Shown: one piece after another, positions 18,260-26,761 of the stretch
How the letters are laid out: each line of letters starts with the position of its first letter
Numbering within the stretch: position 1 is the stretch's first letter
Assembly (NCBI RefSeq): GCF_002278925.1
Contig: NZ_NCJH01000003.1
Span: 1 to 64,000, forward strand
Length of the DNA: 64,000 nucleotides
From: Polaromonas sp. 39-63-25
GTDB lineage: Bacteria; Pseudomonadota; Gammaproteobacteria; Burkholderiales; Burkholderiaceae_C
Reading direction: 5' to 3'
Program-made: the position numbers and the translations under genes
The notes under the pieces: model-generated
Told to the model about the DNA's origin: nothing
Database searches by the model: none
The model's input: only the letters and a program-made list of their open reading frames with translations

Positions 18260-18506
18260 CTTTTCTGCTGGGTGGAGGGCATCGCCCTGTTCATGCAAAG
18301 GCCACCTAAAACCCGATCGTGTTGCTATTGCAAGCCGTCTAGCCATTGCTCGGCGTGGTGATGTCAAACGAGCCGCCGGGGCTGCGGTAGAAATAGCGGT
18401 TCTTGTTGGCGACGCCGGGGCCAATGCCCAAGGTGCCGAGCACAGCGTCATAAAACTTCTTTGAGGCTTCGAGGTAGTTAACGCCGATCATGACATGACT
18501 GAAAAT
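18260..18506 (-). pseudogene. N-terminal remnant of a second VOC gene, start lost, two in-frame stops
   Basis: Strong nucleotide similarity to the 5' two-thirds of the intact VOC gene at 15399-15779, extending into its upstream region (TCTCCGTGGGGTGC shared). The position of the start codon reads ATT instead of ATG (18504-18506). On the minus strand the frame encodes KKFYDAVLGTLGIGPGVANK, then NRYFYRSPGGSFDITTPSNG and a stop, and a second stop after TIGF; a similarity to EQGDAFH persists up to the methyltransferase start. The 3' end is at 17573-17630, beyond the methyltransferase gene. Confidence 0.85.
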
Positions 18507-18579
18507 TATTTGTCTCCGTGGGGTGCCCGTGGGCGGTTTGGAACTGGGAGATGGTAATAGATGCCAAAAAGATCCAGCG

Positions 18580-20376
18580 TTATGTATCCCCGGAGACGGC
18601 GGTGTTCCTAAATTCCTCCAAAGTACATATCAACTCCTGCAAATCATGGGGGATATCGTCGACCGAAAAATGCGATGCGATTTGAACGTCGCTAATCGAT
18701 ATAGACAACATTTTTTGCAAGCGCGTATTTAACTGCGCCAGGACTTCCTTCCCAGGGACAATGGTTAGGCGTGACGAAGGAGTCTTCCAAACCTCCTCAA
18801 AGCCCTCAATCGCTGCACGTGTTACCGTCGCCGCGTCCAAACTAGCATGGCTTTTCTTCGCCATGTCCAAATTACGGGCCACAATTTGCGACAGTACTTC
18901 TCCTTTAAGCCCCTCGGTAATTTCGTCAAGTAGCGCAGAAACATCTGGGAGCGGAGGCAACGCACAACCGGTCCGCCGTACTCGCTCGTTAAGCCTAGAG
19001 GAGATGGCGCTAGATAATACCTTCGAGCTCAATAAATAGTTTTCGATCTCTTTGCACTGGTGGATGTATATAAGTGACGCGTGCTTCTTCAGTTCACTTG
19101 CAATTTGTTGAACTTCTTCTTTGGATCGATAGTCACGGTCAAGAACTACCGCGCGCATCATTCTCGACCCTATAGTTAGCTCTATACCTGCGGCCAGATC
19201 CTCCATCCGCCTAGGATTGAACCCGTCAAGCTTAACTAATGCAAAGTCAGTTCTATTTGCCAGACGATCAAATGTCATTGTCCGAGCGAAGCGAGCGAGG
19301 ATGTCAAAATCAAGTCCTTCAACAAAAATTACTCGGCGTGTTTTCGTAATTTGCGTCAATGTCGGATTCAGATTTGAGCCCAACGCAAAGAAGACGCGTT
19401 TAATTTGACTGACGTCTTTGACCCTCGTTGCGGAGCGTTTCTTTTTGTTTATCGTCAGCAAGCTACTGGGTTCTGTTTCTGAGATTATTTCTGTTGAGTG
19501 CGTTGCGATCAAAATGTCTGGCCCTAGATCTCGGAGCAAAGCAACTAACTGCCTTTGCAGATCTGCATGAAGGTAGATGTCGGGTTCGTCGATTACTAGT
19601 AGGTCGGCGCCAGCAGACTTCACAATGTGCGTAAGCATTTGGCACCAGACTTGGAAGCCATAACCTGCCCAACAGATCTCACGGGGAAATCTCTCCTCTG
19701 GACAAAACATTTTTAGAACTCTCGATTGAGATGTGCTGCCCTGCTGAATCTCCGGGCGTTCTATGTCCATGCCGGGCCATGTGCTCTGGATGAGGCTTCT
19801 AAAACGATCAAATCCGTCCGGGTAGTGCTGCCAGATATTCCTAAAATTTCTCGACGCGCCGTTCGTCATTAATGCGCGTCGAGCAGCCTCTTCTTGATAC
19901 AACAACTCGTGTTGCTCGACCGGGCCAAGAATTGGAACAAACCCGACACTAATGTCAAATTTCTTCTTGAAAATAGTTGGGGAATCTACTTTTCCGCCTT
20001 CCGAATCCGGAAGTAAAAAGCATGATCCTTGTTCTGGGAAGTGAAGAATTAACTTATTGCCGTTTGAAAGTTTGAACGTAACTTCTGCAGGTTCTGAGTC
20101 ATCGTAGTCATGAAAAATATTCTCTGATGAAATCGGCAAATCAGCAATGTTAAAGCGATGTCCCCATCTTCTAATTCCATTGGCGATCAACTGCTCGGCT
20201 TTTCGCGATCTCGCCCTACGCAAGCCTTCCGAGAGTATTCGAAAAACACCGATGATCGTGGATTTCCCCGCGTTGTTGGGGCCTACAAGGACGTTGAAAT
20301 CTTGCAGCGAAATGCTGAAATTGGCGAATGCCTTGTATCTCTTGAAATGTACAGAAGTAATGCGAGTAGATGACAT
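18580..20376 (-). CDS. OLD-type AAA ATPase with TOPRIM nuclease-like domain
   Basis: 598 residues. N-terminal SMC/ABC-like ATPase: FNVLVGPNNAGKST (Walker A, 32-40), Walker B LLVIDEPDIYLH near 265, then LIATHSTEII. A C-terminal TOPRIM-like domain starts near residue 350: VIFVEGLDFDIL (acidic Glu), VVLDRDYRS (D-x-D) near 412, and CKEIENYLLSS. This is the domain order of OLD-family nucleases, including GajA of the Gabija antiphage system. The gene's base composition is clearly lower in G+C than its neighbours and its codon use differs, suggesting recent transfer. It lies 42 bp downstream of a NERD-UvrD helicase gene on the same strand. Defence function is inferred. Confidence 0.88.
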   Translation of the reverse strand: MSSTRITSVHFKRYKAFANFSISLQDFNVLVGPNNAGKSTIIGVFRILSEGLRRARSRKAEQLIANGIRRWGHRFNIADLPISSENIFHDYDDSEPAEVTFKLSNGNKLILHFPEQGSCFLLPDSEGGKVDSPTIFKKKFDISVGFVPILGPVEQHELLYQEEAARRALMTNGASRNFRNIWQHYPDGFDRFRSLIQSTWPGMDIERPEIQQGSTSQSRVLKMFCPEERFPREICWAGYGFQVWCQMLTHIVKSAGADLLVIDEPDIYLHADLQRQLVALLRDLGPDILIATHSTEIISETEPSSLLTINKKKRSATRVKDVSQIKRVFFALGSNLNPTLTQITKTRRVIFVEGLDFDILARFARTMTFDRLANRTDFALVKLDGFNPRRMEDLAAGIELTIGSRMMRAVVLDRDYRSKEEVQQIASELKKHASLIYIHQCKEIENYLLSSKVLSSAISSRLNERVRRTGCALPPLPDVSALLDEITEGLKGEVLSQIVARNLDMAKKSHASLDAATVTRAAIEGFEEVWKTPSSRLTIVPGKEVLAQLNTRLQKMLSISISDVQIASHFSVDDIPHDLQELICTLEEFRNTAVSGDT

Positions 20377-20418
20377 TTGATTTTTTAGTTAGGCAATCTT
20401 CTGAAGAGGCGCAAGGAT

Positions 20419-22236
20419 TTAAGTCGACAGCCGCCGCCCAAACCCACTATTGCCAGACACCCCCATCACCAACATGTGCGTCGCCCGCGTCGCCGCCACA
20501 TAAAACACCCGCGCGGCCTCCTGCTCGTCTTCCCCAGGCGCGGGCATGTGTCCCACGCCGGGCAGCGCCACCACGGGGAACTCCAGGCCCTTGCTGACCT
20601 TCATGGTCATGATCTGGATGGCGTCTGCTGCGGGGTTGTAGTCGCCTGAGTACTTGCGCACATTGAAGGGCAGCTTGCGCTGGTGCAGGGCGTCGGCGCA
20701 AATGTCCATGGTTTTCCAGTCTGCGCACAAAATGGCCATGTCGCCCCAGGCGTGGCCTTCCTGGTGGGCGTGGCTCAGCTGGTCGGCAATGGCAAATGCT
20801 TCTTCGCGCAGGCTGGGCAGCTTGATGATGATGGGCGCTTGCCCTTCGCGCCCGCAGCTGATGGGTTTGACCAGCGGAATGCCGTCGTCGTCTTTGTCGT
20901 CCGCCGTCAGCAGGTCTGCCGCAATCAGGTTGGCGGTTTGCAGGATTTGCTTGGTGTTGCGGTAGTTGATTTTCAGGATGGTGGTGCGGCCCTGAGCCTG
21001 CACGCCCACGCTTTTGAAGCTGAACTGTTTGCTGCGGCTGCGTTCGTAAATGCTTTGCGCATCGTCATACAGAAGCAGCAGCCTGTTGGTGGTCGGGTCC
21101 ACCATTTGCGTCACCAGCTTGAGCCACTCGGGCGCAAAGTCGTGGCCTTCGTCAATCAGCACGGCCTGATACTGGCCGCCGGGGATGTGCTTGCGGTCGA
21201 CGGCGGCAATGACGCGCTGCACCAGCTCTTCCACAAACTGCTGGGCCCCCATCTGCCCCGGCAGGGGCTGCCCAAAAGCCACCAGCTGGTCGCGGCACCA
21301 TTTATGAAAATGCCGCACATGCACCTTGCCGCTCAAGCCCTTGGCGTCCATCACGCTGTGCAGCTTCACGCCCAGCGGTTCGTTGAAACACAGGACGAGG
21401 ATGGGCTTGCTGTTGGCGGTGCTGGCCTGCGCCAGGTATTCGGCGCGGTAGCCGAGGATCATGGTTTTGCCCGAACCCGCCACGCCATGAATCACCCGGT
21501 GGCCGTCGCCCAGGCTGCGGGCGAGTTGTTCCTGCTGGATGTCCATCACGCGCATGATGCTGGGCATCTCGGCGCTTTCATCGCTGTCGTCGAACAGCGC
21601 GCCCTGCGGCTGCACGCGCACTTCGGGAAACATGATCCAGCGCACCCGGTCCAGTTGCGGCAGCGACATGACGCCGCTCATCATGAAGGGGAACATGCCC
21701 CACAGGCGGCTCTGCAAGTCTTCGGCGTCAACCTTCTCCAGCATTTCATCGCTGCAGATCACGTAATGCGGTTCAATGACCTCATCCAGCAGGCCGTCGG
21801 TGAATTGCCTGCGCGTCATGTTGGGGAACACCACGCCATAGCTCCACGGAAAGCTCAAGCTGCCCTGGTACTTGCCCTCTGCCTGTACCAGTTGCGGGTC
21901 GCGCTTGAGCGCATCAACGACCGCGTGTGCATATTGCCGGGCCTGTTCGGCGGGATTGGGCTGGGTTTTGAGCATCCCGTCGACAAAGACCCGCCAGCTT
22001 TGCTTGTCCGCGTGCTGGATCGTCTTGGGGCTCCAGTCCTTGACCTCCAGGATCAGGATGCCGCGTCGTGGATGCATCACCACAAAGTCAGGGTGCAAAT
22101 GGCGGGGACCCACCGGCACGTCGTACCAGAGCAGGTAGTCGTCGTCGAGCTTCTGCTCCAGCCGCTCGGCCAGCCTGCGCTCGCCGCTGGTCATGCGGGA
22201 ACCGCAGCTGCTGATTGCCGGAATAAGAGTTGCCAT
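20419..22236 (-). CDS. NERD-domain, UvrD/Rep-type superfamily 1 helicase
   Basis: 605 residues. The N-terminal 130 residues are a NERD (nuclease-related) domain, with HPDFVVMHPRRGILILEVKDW carrying the D...E-x-K nuclease-like residues. The helicase core follows: Walker A GVAGSGKT near residue 252, Walker B VLIDEGHDF, motif III/IV region LLLLYDDAQSIYER, INYRNTKQIL, KVSKGLEFPVVALPG (motif V) and VAATRATHML (motif VI). Composition is host-like, unlike the low-GC ATPase gene just downstream. The start at ATG 22236 has no strong ribosome-binding site. It may repair DNA on its own, or form a two-gene system with the OLD-type ATPase, by analogy to GajA/GajB. Confidence 0.9.
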   Translation of the reverse strand: MATLIPAISSCGSRMTSGERRLAERLEQKLDDDYLLWYDVPVGPRHLHPDFVVMHPRRGILILEVKDWSPKTIQHADKQSWRVFVDGMLKTQPNPAEQARQYAHAVVDALKRDPQLVQAEGKYQGSLSFPWSYGVVFPNMTRRQFTDGLLDEVIEPHYVICSDEMLEKVDAEDLQSRLWGMFPFMMSGVMSLPQLDRVRWIMFPEVRVQPQGALFDDSDESAEMPSIMRVMDIQQEQLARSLGDGHRVIHGVAGSGKTMILGYRAEYLAQASTANSKPILVLCFNEPLGVKLHSVMDAKGLSGKVHVRHFHKWCRDQLVAFGQPLPGQMGAQQFVEELVQRVIAAVDRKHIPGGQYQAVLIDEGHDFAPEWLKLVTQMVDPTTNRLLLLYDDAQSIYERSRSKQFSFKSVGVQAQGRTTILKINYRNTKQILQTANLIAADLLTADDKDDDGIPLVKPISCGREGQAPIIIKLPSLREEAFAIADQLSHAHQEGHAWGDMAILCADWKTMDICADALHQRKLPFNVRKYSGDYNPAADAIQIMTMKVSKGLEFPVVALPGVGHMPAPGEDEQEAARVFYVAATRATHMLVMGVSGNSGFGRRLST

Positions 22237-22443
22237 TGGAGATTGCTGCCGTCCCTAACACTTGGTTACGAGAATCATGCCCGGCATCGTGCGCAGGAGT
22301 TCCGGGTTTTTCAGTGACTTTTTGCCATATCGCCGCACTGGCGTAGGGCTATTCCCCTGCGGCCGCCGCATGGCCCGCAGGCCTGGAAGGCGCGTGGCTT
22401 CAGGTATCGTTGTTCCATCTTTTCATTTCTTCAGGGTTTCCCC

Positions 22444-23064
22444 TTGCCAGACGCCATCCACTTCTACGAACCCCGCCACGGCCACGGCCTGCCGCATGAC
22501 CCGTTCAATGCCATCGTCGGGCCGCGGCCGATTGGCTGGATCTCGTCGCACAACGCGGCCGGTGCGCTGAACCTGGCGCCCTACAGCTTTTTCAACGCCT
22601 TCAACTACGTGCCGCCCATCGTGGGCTTTGCCAGCATCGGCTACAAGGACACGGTGCGCAACATCGAGGCCACCGGCGAGTTTGTGTGGAACCTCACCAC
22701 GCGCGCGCTGGCCGAGCAGATGAACCAGACCTGCGCCGCGGTGCCGCCCGAGGTCAATGAGTTCGAGCTCGCCGGCCTCACGCCCGCGCCCTCGCGCGTG
22801 GTGGCGGTGCCGCGTGTGCTCGAGAGCCCGGTCTCGTTCGAGTGCCGGCGCACGCAGGTGCTGCAGCTCGAAGGCGTGGACGGCAGCAAGGTCGACACCT
22901 GGCTGGTGCTGGGCGAGGTGGTGGCGGTGCACATTGCCAAGGCGCTGCTCAAAGACGGCGTGTACGACACGGCCAACGCCGGCCACGTGTTGCGCGGCGG
23001 CGGGCCGGGCGACTACTTCACTGTCGGGCCGGAGCAGCTGTTTCGCATGTACCGGCCGCGATAG
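22444..23064 (+). CDS. Flavin reductase-like domain protein
   Basis: 206 residues if TTG 22444 is the start; no ATG precedes the homology in frame, so a TTG start is favoured. The FMN-binding flavin reductase-like fold is shown by VGPRPIGWISSHNAAGALNL with the segment NLAPYSFFNAFNYVPPIVGF, and by VWNLTTRALAEQMNQTCA. Such proteins reduce flavins or act as FMN-dependent oxidoreductases in aromatic catabolism (the DIM6/NTAB group). It precedes a class II aldolase gene by 75 bp, and the two might act on one substrate. Specific role unknown. Confidence 0.85.
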   Translation: MPDAIHFYEPRHGHGLPHDPFNAIVGPRPIGWISSHNAAGALNLAPYSFFNAFNYVPPIVGFASIGYKDTVRNIEATGEFVWNLTTRALAEQMNQTCAAVPPEVNEFELAGLTPAPSRVVAVPRVLESPVSFECRRTQVLQLEGVDGSKVDTWLVLGEVVAVHIAKALLKDGVYDTANAGHVLRGGGPGDYFTVGPEQLFRMYRPR

Positions 23065-23139
23065 CCAGCCAGCGCGAGTTGTCTGCCCCGATTAAAGTCA
23101 GTTCATTCCCCATCTATTGAAAACCGCATCATCATCATC

Positions 23140-23898
23140 ATGAACATCGCCTCGCTCAAGGAAGTTGTCAGCGCCGAAGAATGGCAATTACGTTTGGACC
23201 TGGCCGCCTGTTACCGCCTGGTGGCGCTGTATGGCTGGAGCGACCTGGTGTTCACGCACATCAGCGCGCGGGTGCCGGGGCCGGAGCATCACTTTCTGAT
23301 CAACCCCTACGGCCTGATGTTTGACGAGATCACGGCCTCGTCGCTGGTCAAGGTGGACCAGCAATGCAACAAGGTGATCGACTCGCCGCATCCGGTGAAC
23401 CCGGCCGGCTTTGTGATTCACAGCGCGGTGCACGAGGCGCGGCACGACATGACGTGTGTGCTGCACACGCACACCCGCGCGGGTGTGGCCGTCAGCGCGC
23501 AGAAGTGCGGTCTCTTGCCGATCTCGCAGCAGTCGGCCTTTGTGCTGGCCTCGCTGGGTTACCACGACTACGAAGGTGTGGCCTTCCGCGACGACGAGAA
23601 GCCGCGCCTGCAGCAAGACCTGGGTAGCGCGCGCCATCTGGTGCTGCGCAACCACGGCCTGCTGACGGTGGGCGAAACGATTGCCGACGCCTTCATGAAC
23701 ATGTACCGCTTTGAAAGCACCTGCCAGATCCAGCTCAGCGCACAGGCCGGCGGCGAGCTGATTCATTTTGAAGAAGAGATCTACACCGGCGACGACCGCG
23801 CTGCCACCTATGTGCGCGGCGGTGGCATGGGCGGCCCCTTTGTCTGGCCGGCGCTGCTGCGCAAGCTGGACCGGCTCGACACCAGCTACAAGGACTGA
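23140..23898 (+). CDS. Class II aldolase/adducin family protein
   Basis: 252 residues. Class II aldolases use a divalent metal held by three His. Visible parts are LAACYRLVALYGWSDLVFTH for the N-terminal phosphate-loop region, CVLHTHTRAGVAVSA for the His pair, the HLVLRNHGLLTVG segment for the third His, and the family-typical tail. Members include L-fuculose-phosphate aldolase, HCH-type decarboxylases and eukaryotic adducin; the ones without sugar kinases nearby, as here, remain unassigned. Length and landmarks are normal. A dispersed repeat follows the stop. Confidence 0.9.
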   Translation: MNIASLKEVVSAEEWQLRLDLAACYRLVALYGWSDLVFTHISARVPGPEHHFLINPYGLMFDEITASSLVKVDQQCNKVIDSPHPVNPAGFVIHSAVHEARHDMTCVLHTHTRAGVAVSAQKCGLLPISQQSAFVLASLGYHDYEGVAFRDDEKPRLQQDLGSARHLVLRNHGLLTVGETIADAFMNMYRFESTCQIQLSAQAGGELIHFEEEIYTGDDRAATYVRGGGMGGPFVWPALLRKLDRLDTSYKD

Positions 23899-23937
23899 GC
23901 CGCGCTCCCTTTCCCGTTTGTTTGCGGTTTGTGCATG

Positions 23938-23992
23938 AAATTGGCCTCCAGCCCTTATGGAGTGTGCGCAGGCAGCTATCAAAAACAGAGCG
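23938..23992 (+). repeat. Dispersed 55-60 bp repeat, copy 6
   Basis: AAATTGGCCTCCAGCCCTTA, TGCGCAGGCAGCTATCAAAA and an AGAGCG end. Lies between convergent aldolase and transglutaminase genes. Confidence 0.9.
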
Positions 23993-24015
23993 TTTGAGGC
24001 GCCCACAGGCTGCCG

Positions 24016-24819
24016 TCAGGCGGCAACAGTGTCGGTCACCTCGCTGACCTGCACCTTCATGTCGCTGACTTCCAGCGGCTGCGGGCCGTAGTCGGAGATG
24101 AAGGCCACGTCGGCGGCATCGCGGCCATAGGCCAGCACGATGCGGCCGCCGCGCGGCTCCTTCTGGGTGGCGTCGAAGGTGTACCAGCGTCCGCCCACAA
24201 AGGCCTCGAACCAGGCGTGCAGGTCCATCGGGTCCAGTTCGTGCAGGTAACCCACGACCATGCGCGCGGGAATCTGCAGGCTGCGGCACAGCGCAATGCC
24301 CACATGCGCAAAGTCGCGGCACACGCCGGCGCCGTGGTCCAGCGAGTCCATCGCGTCGGTGCTGGCGTCGCTCACGCCGTACTGGTAGTCCAGGTTGGCG
24401 TTGATCCAGCCGCGAATGGTTTCCGCCTGCGCATAACCGGGTGGCGTGTCGCCGACGATCTCGCGGGCCTTCTCGGACATCTTGTCCGACGGGCAGTAGC
24501 GGCTTTGCAGCAGGTAGAGCAATACGTCGTCGGGCAGCTCGGCCACCGGCGTGTGCGGCGCGTCGGGCTGCACGGCGATCTGATCCTCGACCTCCATCAC
24601 CACTTCGACCTCGATGCGCATTTCGCCGGCCTGCAGCACCAGGCGCTGGCACAGGTTGCCGTAGCTGTCGACATACTCGGTGGTCGGCACCCAGGGCTGC
24701 AGCTCATAACGGTCGCTGACGATCCACTGCGCCTGGCCGCTGCGCGGGCGCAGCATGGCGACGATGGGACAGTCGGCGGCCGTGTTCACGGTCAGGGTGC
24801 AGGTGGCTTTGAGTTTCAT
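24016..24819 (-). CDS. Transglutaminase-like family protein
   Basis: 267 residues. A bacterial transglutaminase-like N-terminal domain (beta-rich, residues 1-90) is followed by a transglutaminase core with the full catalytic triad: Cys167 in GAGVCRDFAHV, His201 in MDLHAWFEAF and Asp216 in TFDATQKE. These proteins are probable cysteine proteases or transamidases; in bacteria they often accompany peptide-modification genes, but none are seen here. No signal peptide, so cytoplasmic. The start at ATG 24819 fits the N-terminal KLKATCTLTVNT beta strand. Convergent with the aldolase gene. Confidence 0.9.
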   Translation of the reverse strand: MKLKATCTLTVNTAADCPIVAMLRPRSGQAQWIVSDRYELQPWVPTTEYVDSYGNLCQRLVLQAGEMRIEVEVVMEVEDQIAVQPDAPHTPVAELPDDVLLYLLQSRYCPSDKMSEKAREIVGDTPPGYAQAETIRGWINANLDYQYGVSDASTDAMDSLDHGAGVCRDFAHVGIALCRSLQIPARMVVGYLHELDPMDLHAWFEAFVGGRWYTFDATQKEPRGGRIVLAYGRDAADVAFISDYGPQPLEVSDMKVQVSEVTDTVAA

Positions 24820-24953
24820 GGCGGGGCAGGTGCGAAGGGTGGCGTGTGGGCTGGAACGACTTGCCCACCTTACCCCTCAGCCGTGCACACGTCTGTAGGT
24901 CAAGGCTTGCTGCTGATGCCGGCGGCGGTTTTGCCCGCGCCGGCCGGGCCGGG

Positions 24954-25115
24954 CTACTTCGCGCTGCCGCCCTTGTTCACCAGTGACAGCGCGATGCCGA
25001 TGGCAATCCCGATGCCTATGCCCATGGTGAGGTTTTCGATGATGGCGCCGATGATGACGCCGATCATCACGCCGGCGCCGATGTTGAGCGACTGTTTCTT
25101 TTCCTGTTGGGTCAT
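24954..25115 (-). CDS. Small glycine-zipper membrane protein
   Basis: 53 residues from ATG 25115, ending TAG. After a short polar start (MTQQEKKQSLNIG) the chain is a Gly/Ile-rich membrane pair: GVMIGVIIGAIIENL and MGIGIGIAIGIALSL, with Gly every third or fourth residue, the glycine-zipper pattern. Ribosome-binding site weak. A longer upstream frame exists but has no merit. Function unknown; small glycine-zipper proteins may be membrane-stress or toxin-like peptides. Confidence 0.6.
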   Translation of the reverse strand: MTQQEKKQSLNIGAGVMIGVIIGAIIENLTMGIGIGIAIGIALSLVNKGGSAK

Positions 25116-25388
25116 GGCTGAAGCTGCACGGCGGGCTGCTGCTGCGCCGCGCTGAAGCATGGTTGAGGGAAAGAACACCTTAGCGCGGGCGGTGGCCGGG
25201 GGCAAACGATGAAACGCGTTTTTACATCCGCCGCCGGCGCAGAGCACCACCGGGTCGCGCCACCGGGTCGTCCTACAAGGACGCCGGACCATCGCTGACA
25301 GTTCCTTGGGCCGCAGGCTCCTAATGTGACCAAAGACCCATCGCGGCCCCTGCGCCGAAACGCTTTGCCCCCACCCAAGGAGACCCCC

Positions 25389-25724
25389 ATGACTGACCAG
25401 AACTACCAGCGCTGTATCGATGCCTGCTACAGCTGCGCTGCCGCCTGCAATACCTGCGCGGCGTCCTGCCTGCGCGAGCCGGATGTGAAGGCGATGGCGC
25501 GCTGCATCGCCCTCGACATGGACTGCGCGGCGATCTGCGAAACCGCCGCTGCGCTGATGGCGCGCGACAGCGAGCACGCCCGGGCCGTGTGCGCGCTGTG
25601 CGCAGAGATCTGCGAGGCCTGCGCCGCGGAATGCGTGCAACACGACATGGACCACTGCCAGGCCTGTGCGCGGGCGTGCAAACACTGCGCCGAGGCCTGC
25701 CGCGAAATGGCGGCGCAGGCCTGA
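25389..25724 (+). CDS. Four-helix bundle copper-binding protein (DUF326, Csp-like)
   Basis: 111 residues from ATG 25389, which has AAGGAGA upstream. The chain contains 19 Cys, spaced as CxxxC and CxxC along the helices (9, 13, 16, 20, 23, 27, 39, 46, 50, 68, 71, 75, 78, 82, 90, 93, 97, 100, 104). This is the pattern of the DUF326/Csp family, four-helix bundles that store many Cu(I) ions in their core. There is no signal peptide, so a cytosolic Csp3-type copper store is predicted. It precedes the DUF1264 lipoprotein gene by 34 bp. No copper exporter or sensor is nearby. Confidence 0.92.
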   Translation: MTDQNYQRCIDACYSCAAACNTCAASCLREPDVKAMARCIALDMDCAAICETAAALMARDSEHARAVCALCAEICEACAAECVQHDMDHCQACARACKHCAEACREMAAQA

Positions 25725-25758
25725 GGGTCGTCATCACCGTGCCGCCACTGGAGAACCC

Positions 25759-26760
25759 ATGAAACGGATGGTTCTGACAAGCGCCATGACCTTGCTTGGC
25801 TTCACGCTGGGGGCATGTGGTGACAACAGGACCAAGTCCAGTGTCCAGGCGCCGGGACAGCCCGAAACCATCAAGACCCAGGTCCTGGAAGCGGGGGCCA
25901 TCGCCCTGCAGAACAAGCCGCCGGTCGAGGCACTCAATGCCTACCTGGACGGCTTTCACTTCTACAACGGCCGCCCGGACATGCAGATCGAGGCGCACCA
26001 CTACTGTTCGCTGCTCAACGAGGACGTGACCCAGTGCGTGATCTACGACGGCAACCAGAAGGACGCCAAGATCATGGGTGTGGAATACATCGTCAGCGCC
26101 GGGCTTTTTGCCGGGCTGCCGCCCGAAGAAAAGGCGCTGTGGCACAGCCATGTGCACGAGGTGAAGTCCGGCCAGCTGCTGGCGCCCGGCATTCCGGAGA
26201 TCGCCGAGAAGGAGTTGATGAAAAAGCTGGTGGGCACCTACGGCAAGACCTGGCACACCTGGCACACCGACGCGCAGAAAACCCTGCCGCTGGGTGTGCC
26301 GCAACTGATGATGGGTTTCACCGCAGACGGGCAGGCCGACCCCGCCATGGTCGCCGCGCGCGACAAGCGCTTCGGCATCGACAGCGCAGCCCGCAAAAAG
26401 AGCCGCGAGGACATCGCGTCACCGACCATGGACCCGGGGGCCGACGCCTGGCAGCAGGGCAAGGTGGTTCAGATTCCCGACCCCACCGGCAGCCAGCACG
26501 CCCACGAGAACGCCACCCGGGGGCCAGGAAACCAGCGCGCCGCAGGTCAATGCGCGCTCCAACCAGCCCAAAGCCACGCTGCCATGACCCCGGGCCGTGG
26601 CCCCGCGACGGTGATGGTTAAAACAGGCTGCAGCCTTTATGCAGCGTGCGCCAGCAGCTATGAATACAGGAGCGTCGGTCGGCCGGCTTCCGAGGGCCCC
26701 GAGCGCCGTTTTTATTTCGCGCTGCCGGTGGTGGCGCCTGACGCAGCGCCGGCCGGCTAG
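25759..26760 (+). CDS. DUF1264 (OBAP-like) lipoprotein, C-terminus frameshifted
   Basis: As read, 333 residues from ATG 25759 (GGAGA upstream). Lipoprotein signal with lipobox L-G-A-C. DUF1264 landmarks: FHFYNGRPDMQIEAHHYC, the ALWHSHVHEVKSGQL segment with several His, and LPLGVPQLMMGFT. After SQHAHENATR the frame changes quality: if one G of the five-G run at 26519-26523 is removed, the protein continues GQETSAPQVNARSNQPKATL and stops at 26587. Unmodified, it runs on through a dispersed repeat to 26760. So the last ~70 residues are probably not native. Family function is unknown (plant members are oil-body-associated). Confidence 0.82.
   Translation: MKRMVLTSAMTLLGFTLGACGDNRTKSSVQAPGQPETIKTQVLEAGAIALQNKPPVEALNAYLDGFHFYNGRPDMQIEAHHYCSLLNEDVTQCVIYDGNQKDAKIMGVEYIVSAGLFAGLPPEEKALWHSHVHEVKSGQLLAPGIPEIAEKELMKKLVGTYGKTWHTWHTDAQKTLPLGVPQLMMGFTADGQADPAMVAARDKRFGIDSAARKKSREDIASPTMDPGADAWQQGKVVQIPDPTGSQHAHENATRGPGNQRAAGQCALQPAQSHAAMTPGRGPATVMVKTGCSLYAACASSYEYRSVGRPASEGPERRFYFALPVVAPDAAPAG
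26618..26674 (+). repeat. Dispersed 55-60 bp repeat, copy 7
   Basis: AAACAGGCTGCAGCCTTTAT, GTGCGCCAGCAGCTATGAAT and an AGGAGCG end. It lies inside the read-through tail of the DUF1264 frame and beyond its probable true stop at 26587. Confidence 0.85.
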
Positions 26761-26761
26761 C

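Noticed and set aside
20683-22317. A 544-residue plus-strand frame opposite the helicase gene
   Set aside because: Antisense to a helicase with all SF1 motifs; shadow frame.
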